Part shown: positions 25,863 to 35,990 of the stretch, piece after piece
Numbering within the stretch: position 1 is the first letter of the stretch
Layout of the letters: each line of letters begins with the position of its first letter
Assembly: GCF_026239655.1 (NCBI RefSeq)
Contig: NZ_JAPIVO010000005.1
Coordinates: 372,001 to 436,000 of the forward strand
Length of the DNA: 64,000 nucleotides
From: Pedobacter sp. MR2016-24
Lineage (GTDB): Bacteria; Bacteroidota; Bacteroidia; Sphingobacteriales; Sphingobacteriaceae
Reading direction: 5' to 3'
Program-made: the position numbers and the translations under genes
The notes under the pieces: model-generated
Database searches by the model: none
What the model saw: only the letters and a program-made list of their open reading frames with translations
Told to the model about the DNA's origin: nothing

Positions 25863-27977
25863 CTATTGTTGTTCATTTACAGGTATAGTAAACCAAAATG
25901 TACTCCCATGATTCAATTCGCTTTCCACGCCGATCCTGCCTTCATGCCTCTTAATAATCTCTGAACAAATGTACAGTCCCAACCCCAACCCGCTATAACT
26001 CTGACCTTCGTGGTTCACACGATAATAACGATCAAAGAGATGAGGCAGGATATGGCTGGCAATTCCAGGTCCTTCATCGCGCACGGAAATCTTCGCATAA
26101 CCTGTTATTTTCTCGATGTTAAGAAAAATCTTCATCGAATCTGGTGCATATTTCACTGCATTATTCACGAAATTAACAACTACCTGATCGATACGGTGTT
26201 CATCAGCATAAATACGCAAGTCCATATCTCCACTAATCACCAGTTCATATCTGCCTTCCACACGTACATGATTACAACATAGGTTGAGCATTTCGGATAG
26301 CGTGAAAGTAGTTTTTTTCAATTTGAGCTGACCTTCGCTCATGCGGTTCATGTTTAACAGGTCATCCACCAGCACGCTCATCTTGGCCATACTCCTGTTA
26401 GACTGTTCGATCAGTTTGATATGCATCGCCGAGTTCGGTTTATGCTTAATCCGGTCTAATAACTGCAAAGAAGCTTTTAAACTGGTTACGGGAGTTTTTA
26501 GTTCATGACTGGCAATACTTAAGAAATCATCCTTCCTTTGTTCAAATAACTTACTTTCAGTGATATCTGCCGTCATCCCCACCATCCTGTTTACCTTACC
26601 ATTTTCGTCATAACGTGGCCTTCCATGAGCGCTGATCCAATGTACAGAACCATCACGCCATGTAACCGGGTATTCTGCCCGATAAACCGTATTAGTAGCA
26701 ATTGCTTCCTGTACTAATTTTCTTACACGCTCCCGGTGTTCAGGAAACATGGTTTCAAAAAGATCCGGATAATTGAAGGTTTCGTCTTCCCGATAACCAT
26801 AATTGGCTTTAAATTGTGCAGTACTTTCCATCACTCCATCAGCAAGATTAACTTCTGTAGAACCCAGTTTACTGGCGTCCATCGCAATTTGCAAACGTTG
26901 ATTTACATCTTCTACAGCTATTCTTGCCTCCACCTGGGCGGTAACGTCACTAGCGACGACCATAATGTCTTTTGTGATACCCTCCACCTCAAAAGGCTGG
27001 TAAGTAAAATTCACATACATATGTTTACTGATACCATTTTCAACTACAGAAAGCATCACTTCCTTACCAAAATAAGCCTTACCGCTGGTATATACCTCAT
27101 CCAGCAAATCCAAAAAAGGCTGGCCTTTAATTTCAGGTAATGCGACAGCCAGGTTTTTCCCCACTACGGAATCATCTTTGCCCCAAATCCGGAGAATTAC
27201 ATCATTTGCACAATCTATTCTCATTTCACGTCCCTGTAAAATTGCAATGGCAACAGGAGATTGTTTGATGAGGTTACGGAAACGCGCCTCACTGTCTGCG
27301 AGCTGACGATTTAAACTGATCAGCTGTTCCTGACTGGTCTGAAGCTCTTTATTGGATGAAATCAGTTCTTCATTAGTCGTAATCAACTCCTCGTTAACAG
27401 CCTGCATTTCTTCCTTTTGTTCGCTGAGCAATCCGTTAGTCACCTGATGATTCTCAATTTCTTCTAAAGCAGAACTTCTGAGTTCAATCTGATCCATGAC
27501 CGCAGTGGCCATTCCTGCAAGGATGCGTGATTCTTTCTCCGTAAAAACTCTGGGCTGTTGATCGATAATGCACAAAGTGCCTATTAAAAATCCATCATGC
27601 GTAATCAATGGCGCTCCCGCATAAAAACGGAGACCAAAATCACCGGCAACATTAGGGTTAGCGATCAGACATGGTTCTTTAAGCGCATCTTCAAAAACAG
27701 TAATTTCAGGATGAAGTACAGCAAGTGCGCAAAGACTTTTACCCCTGTTCGCTTCCCTTGCGTTCCCCATTCCTGCATTGGCTTTAAAGAATACCCGCTC
27801 GGCATCAACCAAAGAAACAAGGGAAACAGGTACACTGAAGATCTGGGTACACAATTTTGCCATATTATCAAAAGAAGCTTCTGATGGCGTGTCCATAATC
27901 CGGTATCGATTTAGTGCAACCAGGCGCTCGGAATCATTCTCTGGAATGATATTCATTCCAAATGTATTTTCAATCAT
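25863..27977 (-). CDS. GAF-PAS-PAS sensor histidine kinase
   Basis: A soluble sensor kinase of about 704 residues. A GAF domain (about 20-165, with FDNMAKLCTQIFSVPVSLVS) is followed by a coiled coil (about 185-230), PAS1 (about 232-355, FRNLIKQSPVAIAILQGREM), PAS2 (about 365-490, with YREDETFNYPDLFETMFPEH and DGSVHWISAHGRPRYDENGK), HisKA (His in LSIASHELKTPVTS near 505) and HATPase_c (VVNFVNNAVKYAPD, RDEGPGI, GLGLGLYICSEII). It has no membrane helix and no receiver. The ATG at 27977 is preferred to the TTG at 28004. There is no adjacent response regulator. The GAF class is typical of phytochrome-like or redox sensors, but it lacks a clear bilin cysteine. Confidence 0.92.
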   Translation of the reverse strand: MIENTFGMNIIPENDSERLVALNRYRIMDTPSEASFDNMAKLCTQIFSVPVSLVSLVDAERVFFKANAGMGNAREANRGKSLCALAVLHPEITVFEDALKEPCLIANPNVAGDFGLRFYAGAPLITHDGFLIGTLCIIDQQPRVFTEKESRILAGMATAVMDQIELRSSALEEIENHQVTNGLLSEQKEEMQAVNEELITTNEELISSNKELQTSQEQLISLNRQLADSEARFRNLIKQSPVAIAILQGREMRIDCANDVILRIWGKDDSVVGKNLAVALPEIKGQPFLDLLDEVYTSGKAYFGKEVMLSVVENGISKHMYVNFTYQPFEVEGITKDIMVVASDVTAQVEARIAVEDVNQRLQIAMDASKLGSTEVNLADGVMESTAQFKANYGYREDETFNYPDLFETMFPEHRERVRKLVQEAIATNTVYRAEYPVTWRDGSVHWISAHGRPRYDENGKVNRMVGMTADITESKLFEQRKDDFLSIASHELKTPVTSLKASLQLLDRIKHKPNSAMHIKLIEQSNRSMAKMSVLVDDLLNMNRMSEGQLKLKKTTFTLSEMLNLCCNHVRVEGRYELVISGDMDLRIYADEHRIDQVVVNFVNNAVKYAPDSMKIFLNIEKITGYAKISVRDEGPGIASHILPHLFDRYYRVNHEGQSYSGLGLGLYICSEIIKRHEGRIGVESELNHGSTFWFTIPVNEQQ

Positions 27978-28048
27978 GTCAGGGGTGTGATTCGTAGAAA
28001 TCAAATATACATATTTTGCCAGCCTGTCTGCAGGCGTCAGGTGGAAAC

Positions 28049-28098
28049 ACTCCTTTCAGGAGTAATGTTCACAGGATTTCCTTTCCGAAAATCCTGTG
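28049..28098. terminator. Two hairpins downstream of ligD
   Basis: CACAGGATTT-9 bp-AAATCCTGTG (28070-28098), a perfect 10-bp stem, and ACTCCT-3 bp-AGGAGT (28049-28063). On the minus strand they follow the ligD stop by 12 bp. The second is followed by GTTTCC rather than a T run, so termination is plausible but not textbook. Confidence 0.5.
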
Positions 28099-28110
28099 AA
28101 GAACTGCAGA

Positions 28111-30795
28111 CTAAAAAACCTCTTTCGCTTTTTTCACCGCTTTCATCAGGTCAATACCTTCGTCCAATGCGCCATGGAATAAATCTCCGGTTTCCTTTAA
28201 GCGGTCTACCACATTAAAAATAGTGAAGTCGCTCATCTTCAGTCCCGTTTTAACTTCGTCCCATGCCAGCGGCATAGATACCGTAGCACCAGGTTTCGGT
28301 CTTAAGGAATAGGGACAGGCTATTGTTGCACCGGGGCGGTTCTGAAGAAAGTCTAGGTACATTTTTCCTTTGCGTGCTGAAATCTTCCTTTCTATGCTGG
28401 TAAATTCCGAAAGCTCCTGGTGTACCTTTTCAACGATAATACGGGCAAACATCTGCGACTGATCGTAGGTGTATTTTCCATGTAAGGGAATGTAAATATG
28501 CATTCCCGTAGAGCCCGAGGTTTTGCAATAAGAAGGCACGTCTATCGCATCCAGCATTTCTTTTATATGCAGTGCTGTCTGAATTACCTGATCAAAGGTA
28601 TTTTTATCCGGATCAAGGTCGATCACACAGTAATCCGGATTGTCCGGAGACTGTATGCGACTGAACCACGGGTTCATCTCTATGCAGCCCAGGGTGGCCA
28701 TCCACAGGAGCGTCGCTTCATCATTACCCACCAGATAGTTATTGTTCTTTCCGTCATCTGTCGTATGCGCAAAGGTTTTTGCCCAATCCGGCGCCTTTCC
28801 GGTAACATCTTTCTGGTAAAACCCTTTACCGGTAATACCGCCGGGAAACCTGTTGAGCGACATCGGCCGGTCTTTCAGGTAAGGCAAAATATATTCAGCT
28901 ACCTGGTAATAATAGTTGAACATATCTCTCTTGGTAATTTTATCATCCGGCCAGTATATTTTACTCAGATGTGTGAATTTTAAATCGTGACCACAGACTT
29001 TGCGTACCTGCGTTTCATCTTTAGGATTCAGCAATGTTTTACGCCCTTTGTTTACAGGAGGTTGAATAGCCTCAACTTCCTCCACGGTTTCATCGGTCGG
29101 CACCGCTTTTTCCAGCACTACATCCCTGGCATTTTTATCTTCACGCATGCCCTTGAAAGAAGCCTGGCGGAATACCCCGTCGGTCGTAACTTCAGCAAAG
29201 GCAACTTCTGCTACCAGCTCTGGTTTAAGCCATGTGGGTTTCGCGCCCAGCCTTTGCGGTCTGAAACGTGAAGGTTTATCTATATCAGGTTCCTGATCAA
29301 AGGGTACCTCATCCGTAATCAAAGGTTTGAATTGTTCCATCAGCTCTTTTTGCAGCTGCATGGGAAATCCCGTACCTACCTTTCCGGCAAAAACCAGTTT
29401 ACCCTCCCGATATATACCGAGGATGAGGGCACTGAAAGATTTATTTGTACCCGGGTTCCTGGTAAAGCCTGCTATAACTACTTCCTGCCTTTTTTTCACT
29501 TTTACTTTCAGCCATTCGCGGGATCGCAGATCTGAAGTATAAGTACTGCTGGCTTTTTTTGCGATCATTCCCTCCAGTCCTATCCGTGTTGCCGCATCAA
29601 AAAACTCAATTCCCTTTCCATAAAAAACCTTGCTCAGCCTTATACTGTCGTCATCAGCCGGAAGGATTTTCTCCAGGATAGCCCGGCGTTGAATCAACGG
29701 TAAATCAACCAGACTTTTTCCTTCATACCATAAAATATCGAATACATAGAAAACCAGATTGCCGTCTGCTTCACTGCGCCAGTTCTGCAGCGCACCGAAG
29801 TCGGCCACCCCTTTGTCATTCAACACCAGAATCTCCCCGTCCAACACCGCTTTGAAATCCCATTCTTTCATCGCAGCAACAACTGGATAATATTTATCAA
29901 AAGGAATTTTATTACGGGAAATCAGCTCCACCTCATTGTTAACAGCAGCGATTGCCCTGTAACCATCCCACTTCACTTCAAAAACCCATTCATCATTATC
30001 AAAAGGATCTTCCACGAGCGTCGCCTTCATTGGTTTGATGGCAGTTGGCATTTTAGCTTTGGGCGCACTTTTCAGTAGCCTTGTCAAATCAATCTCAACC
30101 GGTTCATGCCCATCGATCTTCGCGTCCAGTTCTTCTTCAGCAGCATCCACTGGCAGCACTTTCTTCCCGCGAGAGGTACCGGATTTCTTTGTAGCTTTGA
30201 CCGGCACGGGTACATGCGCTCCGGCTGCCATTTCCTTTAAATCTTTAGCTGATAATACTGACTTATCTTTTATTGTAATATCCGTTTTTGAGGCAAATTC
30301 ATCATTGTGTTTAATCAGGAGCCAGGCATTCTCCCCCATTCCATGTGTTTTAACCAGTGCAAATTCACCTTCCAGTTTTTCTCCATGAAGTTTGATCTTC
30401 ACAGATCCTTTCTCCAGCTCATCAAGCAGATATTTTTCCTGCGCCTTTTTTCCCTTGATATCTGCTATTGTTTCATAAGTACCCTGATCCCATACAATCA
30501 CTGTTCCTGCCCCGTATTCACCCTTAGGAATAGTGCCTTCAAAAGTTCTGTAGTCAAATGGATGGTCCTCTACCATCATTGCCAGTCTTTTTAACTTCGG
30601 ATCGGTAGTGGGACCTTTAGGTACTGCCCAGCTTTTTAGCACACCTCCCATCTCCAGCCTGAAGTCATAATGCAGACGTGAAGCATCATGCTTCTGGATC
30701 ACAAACAATAATTTATCTTTATTACTGCTCTTACCAGCCTTAGGTTCAGCAGTTTTTTTAAAGTCGCGTTTGGAATTGTACTTGGTTAAGCTCAT
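28111..30795 (-). CDS. ligD: DNA ligase D (nonhomologous end joining)
   Basis: A multidomain repair enzyme of 894 residues. A 3'-phosphoesterase domain (about 25-165; [36 protein letters not shown]) comes first. The ATP-dependent ligase (about 255-560) has nucleotidyl-lysine motif [12 protein letters not shown] near residue 277 and motif DGEILVL. The primase-like polymerase (about 600-885) shows [31 protein letters not shown] and metal-binding VIDLDPDK. The PE-Lig-Pol order is the one common in Bacteroidetes and differs from Mycobacterium. It joins double-strand breaks with the Ku protein, but no ku gene lies in this window. Confidence 0.96.
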   Translation of the reverse strand: MSLTKYNSKRDFKKTAEPKAGKSSNKDKLLFVIQKHDASRLHYDFRLEMGGVLKSWAVPKGPTTDPKLKRLAMMVEDHPFDYRTFEGTIPKGEYGAGTVIVWDQGTYETIADIKGKKAQEKYLLDELEKGSVKIKLHGEKLEGEFALVKTHGMGENAWLLIKHNDEFASKTDITIKDKSVLSAKDLKEMAAGAHVPVPVKATKKSGTSRGKKVLPVDAAEEELDAKIDGHEPVEIDLTRLLKSAPKAKMPTAIKPMKATLVEDPFDNDEWVFEVKWDGYRAIAAVNNEVELISRNKIPFDKYYPVVAAMKEWDFKAVLDGEILVLNDKGVADFGALQNWRSEADGNLVFYVFDILWYEGKSLVDLPLIQRRAILEKILPADDDSIRLSKVFYGKGIEFFDAATRIGLEGMIAKKASSTYTSDLRSREWLKVKVKKRQEVVIAGFTRNPGTNKSFSALILGIYREGKLVFAGKVGTGFPMQLQKELMEQFKPLITDEVPFDQEPDIDKPSRFRPQRLGAKPTWLKPELVAEVAFAEVTTDGVFRQASFKGMREDKNARDVVLEKAVPTDETVEEVEAIQPPVNKGRKTLLNPKDETQVRKVCGHDLKFTHLSKIYWPDDKITKRDMFNYYYQVAEYILPYLKDRPMSLNRFPGGITGKGFYQKDVTGKAPDWAKTFAHTTDDGKNNNYLVGNDEATLLWMATLGCIEMNPWFSRIQSPDNPDYCVIDLDPDKNTFDQVIQTALHIKEMLDAIDVPSYCKTSGSTGMHIYIPLHGKYTYDQSQMFARIIVEKVHQELSEFTSIERKISARKGKMYLDFLQNRPGATIACPYSLRPKPGATVSMPLAWDEVKTGLKMSDFTIFNVVDRLKETGDLFHGALDEGIDLMKAVKKAKEVF

Positions 30796-30915
30796 ATAGA
30801 TGATATTGAAAAGCTATAACAAGCAAAGCGGGAAACAGTTCAAAAAAAATAAGCTATAAATTGCCGGCTATTAATGCCTGTAAAAGCTCATATGCGTTCA
30901 TTTAATTTCGGCGTT

Positions 30916-31311
30916 TTATACGGCTAATGTATCAAAGATCTCTCCCCTGCTTAATCTTCCGTTCACTTTGGCAATCGCTTCCACTTTAGCTTTTAAAGAG
31001 AGGACATTATCCGATAGGCGGTAAATGTCCTGATAAAATACAAGTTTCACACCCGAGCGTTCCGTTCTGAGTTTTATGGTGAAAATATCTCTGCTGGTCA
31101 GCGAAGCCTTAAAGTCCATTTCAATACGGGATACCATCAACAATATACCTTGTTTAGTGAGTTCTTCGAATGAATTGCCTTTTGACAACAAATACTCATG
31201 TCTCGCATGCTCAAGATAAGCCTGATAGACGGAGTTATTTACTACACCCTGTATATCGCATTCATAGTCCCTTACTTTGAGCTGAATTTCAAATTTGTAA
31301 TCTTCCATCAT
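30916..31311 (-). CDS. Acyl-CoA thioesterase (4HBT hotdog)
   Basis: A 131-residue hotdog-fold thioesterase. VRDYECDIQGVVNNSVYQAY near the N-terminus corresponds to the 4HBT active-site helix with the catalytic aspartate (CDIQGVVNN, where Asn replaces the common His). HARHEYLL and IEMDFKASLTSRDIFTI complete the fold. It hydrolyses acyl-CoA; the chain length is unknown. It stands alone 120 bp upstream of ligD and is followed by a tandem repeat. Confidence 0.85.
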   Translation of the reverse strand: MMEDYKFEIQLKVRDYECDIQGVVNNSVYQAYLEHARHEYLLSKGNSFEELTKQGILLMVSRIEMDFKASLTSRDIFTIKLRTERSGVKLVFYQDIYRLSDNVLSLKAKVEAIAKVNGRLSRGEIFDTLAV

Positions 31312-31419
31312 GTAAAGGTAGCGATTGTAGCCAATCGGTTGAAAAGTACAGGTAAGATTATATCATCCGCTAAGATTGGCCGCACCTTGGATTAACATTG
31401 GTCTGATTTATCAAAACAG

Positions 31420-31463
31420 TATCAAAGGAATACCAAACCAATACCAAAGGAATACCAGACCAA
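31420..31463. repeat. 22-bp tandem repeat, two units
   Basis: TATCAAAGGAATACCAAACC (31420-31439, followed by AA) and TACCAAAGGAATACCAGACC (31442-31461, followed by AA) are adjacent 22-bp copies differing at two bases. Each contains the core CAAAGGAATACC. It lies between the thioesterase gene start and the 3' end of a kinase gene, outside any coding frame. Confidence 0.8.
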
Positions 31464-31515
31464 TATAACCGCGAGTCCCGAGTTTACACTGATCTTAAAA
31501 TAGCGCGCTGAAATA

Positions 31516-33516
31516 TCAAAATTTAACAGATGGTAGCGTAACTGAAAATTGTGTTCCTTCACCCAGTTTACTTTCTATCTGGATTTTACCGCCATTTTCT
31601 TCAACAAATTCCTTACACAACATCAGGCCGATACTATTCCCTTTCTCACTTGCCGTTCCTTCCAGGCTCAGGTTTTCCCGTTCAAAAATCTGCTGTTGCA
31701 AATCACCTGCAATCCCTACTCCATTATCTTTAATGAATAGCGTATTATATCCGTGGAGCTGATCAATTGCAGCATGCAGTTCTATTTTCCCGCCGCTATA
31801 GGTATATTTGATGGCATTAGCCAGCAGATTCCTGACAATGAAATCAACCTGGGTCATATCTGCAAAAATCATCAGTTCCTGCGGAGTATGGTCAGTAATA
31901 CTGATTTCTTTCTCTGCCGCAGCACTTTTATACAGGGTGATGTTTTTAGTAATCAGCTCTTTTGCATTAAAGGCAGATTTACTGTAGGCAGTACCCTTGA
32001 TCTGTGACTTTCCCCAGATCAGTAACTTGTCCAGAATTTCCAGTGTTGCATTGCTTTGTTCTTTCAGTTTCGGAACGAAAGACTGGAACTCTTCTTCCGA
32101 AAGATGATTGATTTCCGCCACTTCCATCAGACTTACAATACTGGTTATCGGTGCTCTGAGGTCATGGCCAATAATAGAAAACAGTTTATCTTTAAAGTTA
32201 TTCAGCTTTTTTAATTCGGATTGCTGCTGCTTAAGCGCTTCTTCCCTTTTCATCAGCTGCTGGTTTAATTTGCGCGTTCGGATATAGAAAAAGATGAAAG
32301 CCAGCAGTATTAGGCCCATAAATATGGCAAATGCACGGACGATATTCCTGTTAAACCGGATTTGCTGATTGCTAAGTTCCAGCTTCTGCACTTTGACAGT
32401 AGAGGTAGAGAGATCATAGCTGGACTGCAGATCGGCAACATCCTTTGCCTTTTTGATCGTAAATAAACTATCCTGCAACAGGTTACGCAGTTCCAGTGTT
32501 TCTACCGCAGCTTTATAGTTTTCATCCTGTTTATAAAGATTGATCATACCCTGATATACATCCAGCATCATGTAACGCTGGTCAAGTTCCTTACTCAGCT
32601 GTAAAGCCTGATTCAGTAATAATCTACCGCTGTCCGGTTTTGATTTCCCGGTTACGGAGGCGAGACTGGTCAGTATACCAATTTCATATTCCTTAAGATT
32701 TCTTTCACGGATCAACTTTAAAGCTGCTTTCTGATACCTGGCAGCTGCTGCCAGATCTCCAATTTTTTCATAGGCATCACCTGTATTACTCAGTAACAAA
32801 ATACGGATATCAGAAAATTCCGGCTTATCCATTTTTTTAAGTGCAGCGAGGTAGTAATCAAGTGCTATCTGGTATTCCCTGCGACCAAAATAAACGATAC
32901 CGATATTATTCATGAGCCGGCCGGTTCTGTCTGACGGAGCAAAAGACTTATCCATATCCAGCCCCTTGTTGAAAGATGTCAGTGCCTTTTCCAGGTCCCC
33001 CATCTGCTGATAAACAGCCCCCAGTTTATTGTATGCCGTTATTATCCCACTCCTGTTTCCAGAGAGCTGATATAGCCGCTGAGCCAATAAAAAGCGACGA
33101 ATCGCTTCCGTAAATTCACCCCGTCTTAATGCCACACCACCCAGACCGTTGTGTGCAGATGCAATATCCAGTTTTTTTCCTTCCTTGGTAAATAGTGCCA
33201 ATGCGATATCAAAATCCTTCTTCGCTTCAGCAACTTCGCCCTGTGCCATCTCCAATTCTGCGAGCATTCTGTAGGATTTAGCGATTCCATAGACAAAGTT
33301 GATACGGGTAGCCAACTGAAGCTGCTGTTTTACATAATAACGTGCAGAATCAGGTCGTACATTACGATAAGCAGAAGCAATGTCACCCAACATATTGACC
33401 TTACTGGTATCGTTGTTGTTACGCTTAAGCTGTAACAATAAGGAAGGCAGATGGCTTTGTGCAGAGAGCTTAAAAAAAGTAAAAAAACTAAATAATAGTA
33501 AAGTAGTGGGTTTCAT
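31516..33516 (-). CDS. TPR-containing sensor histidine kinase
   Basis: An inner-membrane kinase of 666 residues. A signal peptide (1-19, ending LSAQS) leads into periplasmic tetratricopeptide repeats (about 35-340; SGIITAYNKLGAVYQQMGDL is a clear unit). One membrane helix follows (about 393-413, AFAIFMGLILLAFIFFYI), then a coiled coil, HisKA (His in LFSIIGHDLRAPITSIVSLM near 452) and HATPase_c (NLLANAIKYTYSGGKI, IKDNGVGIAGD and GNSIGLMLCKEFVEENGGKI). No receiver domain and no neighbouring response regulator. The TPR sensor region suggests detection of protein partners in the periplasm. Confidence 0.92.
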   Translation of the reverse strand: MKPTTLLLFSFFTFFKLSAQSHLPSLLLQLKRNNNDTSKVNMLGDIASAYRNVRPDSARYYVKQQLQLATRINFVYGIAKSYRMLAELEMAQGEVAEAKKDFDIALALFTKEGKKLDIASAHNGLGGVALRRGEFTEAIRRFLLAQRLYQLSGNRSGIITAYNKLGAVYQQMGDLEKALTSFNKGLDMDKSFAPSDRTGRLMNNIGIVYFGRREYQIALDYYLAALKKMDKPEFSDIRILLLSNTGDAYEKIGDLAAAARYQKAALKLIRERNLKEYEIGILTSLASVTGKSKPDSGRLLLNQALQLSKELDQRYMMLDVYQGMINLYKQDENYKAAVETLELRNLLQDSLFTIKKAKDVADLQSSYDLSTSTVKVQKLELSNQQIRFNRNIVRAFAIFMGLILLAFIFFYIRTRKLNQQLMKREEALKQQQSELKKLNNFKDKLFSIIGHDLRAPITSIVSLMEVAEINHLSEEEFQSFVPKLKEQSNATLEILDKLLIWGKSQIKGTAYSKSAFNAKELITKNITLYKSAAAEKEISITDHTPQELMIFADMTQVDFIVRNLLANAIKYTYSGGKIELHAAIDQLHGYNTLFIKDNGVGIAGDLQQQIFERENLSLEGTASEKGNSIGLMLCKEFVEENGGKIQIESKLGEGTQFSVTLPSVKF

Positions 33517-33691
33517 ATTTGGCAGGACATGACTTTAGCCTTGTAATATCGGATTATTATTAAAAGAATAATGCATAAATGATTATCTATTACGTATTTA
33601 TATGTTAAAAAATGTTAATTTCTAATTTTAACGAATAGGAGTAATGAAATCCGGAAACTTGTCAGGTCATATTTGTGGACCGCTGCTGCTT

Positions 33692-34363
33692 TTATTCTGA
33701 AAATGTTTTCAGGTCTTCTTTGTTCTGGATGTTCTTTTTTTGATAGTGTGCATAATGAAAATCCTCCAACTTTTGCAGCAGGTATTGCAGCGTGAGTTTT
33801 TCGCTGACAGTTAACTTACCTGTGATCATTTTACCTACGTGATTCATATCTTTGAATACGCGGTAAAGTAATTCTTTCCCCTCATCCGTGATGCCGATTT
33901 GTTTGCTTCTTTTATCTGCTAAACTGTCCCATTGTCTCACCAGGCCTGCGGCGATCAAACGCCTGATCACTTCCGACCCTGAGGTTTTCTCCTGCAGGTT
34001 ATGGCTGATCAGTTCGGTTTTAGAGAGATGATCATGAGTCAGCAAAATTGCCAGCCCGGTAAAATCTTCTGCGGTTTGCAGTGGCGTTCCATCTAATACT
34101 TTTTTGATATAGGATTTGGCATAACGGCTCATGTATACAAATAGTCGGGCAATATTGTTATCCAGCTGGTAAGCAATCTCCTGCGCGTTATCTTCCTGCT
34201 GACCAAAACGTATATCTTCTGTCGCCGCTGTTGTGGCTGCATTGCCCACATGGCTGACCAGAAATCCGGCAAAATCCTGCAGGGAAATCTCATCACCGTG
34301 ATGCTCCTCCTCCATTTGCTCTACGAGGGTTAGTAACTGATGAACTAACTGATAGGATTTCAT
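33692..34363 (-). CDS. MarR family transcriptional regulator
   Basis: A winged-helix regulator of 223 residues, longer than most MarR proteins because of an N-terminal helical part. The DNA-binding part is HLSKTELISHNLQEKTSGSE, then VIRRLIAAGLVRQWDSLADK with the basic wing RSKQIGITDEGKELL. It overlaps the flavin reductase gene by 4 bp (ATGA), so the pair is translationally coupled and the regulator may control it in response to an aromatic or redox signal. Confidence 0.9.
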   Translation of the reverse strand: MKSYQLVHQLLTLVEQMEEEHHGDEISLQDFAGFLVSHVGNAATTAATEDIRFGQQEDNAQEIAYQLDNNIARLFVYMSRYAKSYIKKVLDGTPLQTAEDFTGLAILLTHDHLSKTELISHNLQEKTSGSEVIRRLIAAGLVRQWDSLADKRSKQIGITDEGKELLYRVFKDMNHVGKMITGKLTVSEKLTLQYLLQKLEDFHYAHYQKKNIQNKEDLKTFSE

Positions 34364-34998
34364 AACAGGGAAGAATTGGGTACTTCGTCCGGTTTGGCAT
34401 AACTGAGCCGCCCTAAAGCCTGCGGTAAATAATAACTATCCTGTCCTGTTACAGCCAGGGTACCTGCTTTTACATGATCTACAAAACCATCTTCGCCTAT
34501 CAGTGTATCTTCAGCCAGAATAAGCACCATCTCTCCTACAATTATACTCGTCCCATTAATTTCTACATCAATGATTTCACGCAGTTCCAACCCGATCCGA
34601 ACCGTAGACTGAGCTACAAAAGGTGCTTTGAATTTGCTGGCGTACATTTTTTTGAAGCCACACACATCAAATTCTGAAACACCGGAAGGATAACTTGCAC
34701 TGGTTTGATGAGCCTGGGTATACCATTCCGGAAGTACGTTATTCAACGTATAGTGTCCAACTGACCTGATATTTTGCAGCGTATCATTATGCCCGCGTTC
34801 GGGTCTGATCACCATGCCCAGCAAGGGTGGATTACTGCCCATATGAAATACAGAACTCACAGGACAGAGATTGGTGATTCCATTGGTATTGGTCGTGCCC
34901 AAAAGATTAACAGACTTATACCCGGATATACTGTTCATCAGGCTAATGCGATAGAACTTATCCATTTCCGAGATCTGATCACTATTTATGTTTACCAT
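34360..34998 (-). CDS. Flavin reductase-like FMN-binding protein
   Basis: A 212-residue split-barrel FMN-binding protein. NSISGYKSVNLLGTTNTNGI, then TNLCPVSSVFHMGSNPPLLG and VIRPERGHNDTLQNI, are the flavin-binding core of the flavin-reductase-like family. The later GEMVLILAEDTLIGEDGFVD region is also typical. It may reduce free flavin or act on a small aromatic substrate. It precedes its probable MarR regulator in the same operon. Confidence 0.88.
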   Translation of the reverse strand: MVNINSDQISEMDKFYRISLMNSISGYKSVNLLGTTNTNGITNLCPVSSVFHMGSNPPLLGMVIRPERGHNDTLQNIRSVGHYTLNNVLPEWYTQAHQTSASYPSGVSEFDVCGFKKMYASKFKAPFVAQSTVRIGLELREIIDVEINGTSIIVGEMVLILAEDTLIGEDGFVDHVKAGTLAVTGQDSYYLPQALGRLSYAKPDEVPNSSLL

Positions 34999-35058
34999 AT
35001 CATTCGTTTTTAATTCCGGCGGCAGGTCTGAAAATCTGTCCCGCAGATTTAATTATTT

Positions 35059-35895
35059 TTATAACACATTCAGTTTGTAACGTACAAGTGAATCGAACAT
35101 CAGCCAGAATTTATGTCCGTTAGATACGCGTATCCGTTCAGACAATACCTTTTCGGCAGGAACCTTTCCTATCTTGCGGAATAACTTCAGGTAATACACA
35201 TAGGCCAGGTAAACACCTTTTCTGCAGGACCGCGGAAGTTCCCTGATTCCATTTAATGCTTCATTAAATTCCTGATGGATTTCCTGCTCAATCGCTCTTT
35301 TGTCAGCATCTGAAAAAGAAGAAAGATTGACGTCAGGAAAATAAGTACGACTCAGTTCCTGGTAATCGGCATTTACATCACGAAGGAAATTGACCTTCTG
35401 AAATGCAGATCCCAATTTCATCGCCGGTAAGCGAAGACGTGCAAATTCATTTGCATCTCCGTTGGTAAATACATGCAGACACATCAATCCAACCACCTGT
35501 GCCGAACCAAGAATATACTCTTCATAAGTTTCGGGCGTGTAGGACTGCTCTTCAAGATCCATTTCCATACTCTTTAAAAAGAGACTGATCAGCTCATGTC
35601 CGATATGGTACTGATTCACCACCTGCTGAAAGGAATTCAGCACCGGGTTAATACTGATTCCCCGTTCTATCGCCATAAAACAGTCGTTTTTCAGTTCCTG
35701 AAGCATTACTGATTTAGGATAATCATGAAAACTATCCACTATCTCATCCGCCAGCCGGACAAATCCGTATATCGCATAGATAGGCGCGCGCAGTTCTTTG
35801 TTCAAAAAATAAATACCAAGAGAAAAACTAGTGCTGTAAAGCTTTGTAGTTTCCCTGCTGCAGGTAGCAGATAATATGTCAAATCTCTCTTTCAT
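35059..35895 (-). CDS. crtB: Phytoene/squalene synthase
   Basis: Condenses two geranylgeranyl diphosphates to phytoene (or two farnesyl diphosphates to a C30 product). About 278 residues from the ATG at 35893-35895 (MKERFDILSATCSRETTKLY); an upstream TTG at 35938-35940 gives an implausible extension. The two Asp-rich metal-binding motifs are seen: RLADEIVDSFHD near residue 47 and FLRDVNADYQELSRTYFPD near 160. YAIYGFVRLADE and GLMCLHVF are conserved surroundings. No crtI, crtY or crtZ accompanies it, unusual for carotenoid genes. C30 or C40 use cannot be told from sequence alone. Confidence 0.9.
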   Translation of the reverse strand: MKERFDILSATCSRETTKLYSTSFSLGIYFLNKELRAPIYAIYGFVRLADEIVDSFHDYPKSVMLQELKNDCFMAIERGISINPVLNSFQQVVNQYHIGHELISLFLKSMEMDLEEQSYTPETYEEYILGSAQVVGLMCLHVFTNGDANEFARLRLPAMKLGSAFQKVNFLRDVNADYQELSRTYFPDVNLSSFSDADKRAIEQEIHQEFNEALNGIRELPRSCRKGVYLAYVYYLKLFRKIGKVPAEKVLSERIRVSNGHKFWLMFDSLVRYKLNVL

Positions 35896-35990
35896 ATGAT
35901 GAATAAAACACAACATAGTACATATTTGTTTTATTATCAAGATTATTATACAAAATCGTACTAATAGCCCCGTTATTAGCCTTATGCGAT

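Noticed and set aside
31420..31463. CRISPR array
   Set aside because: Two adjacent copies without spacers and without cas genes do not make a CRISPR.
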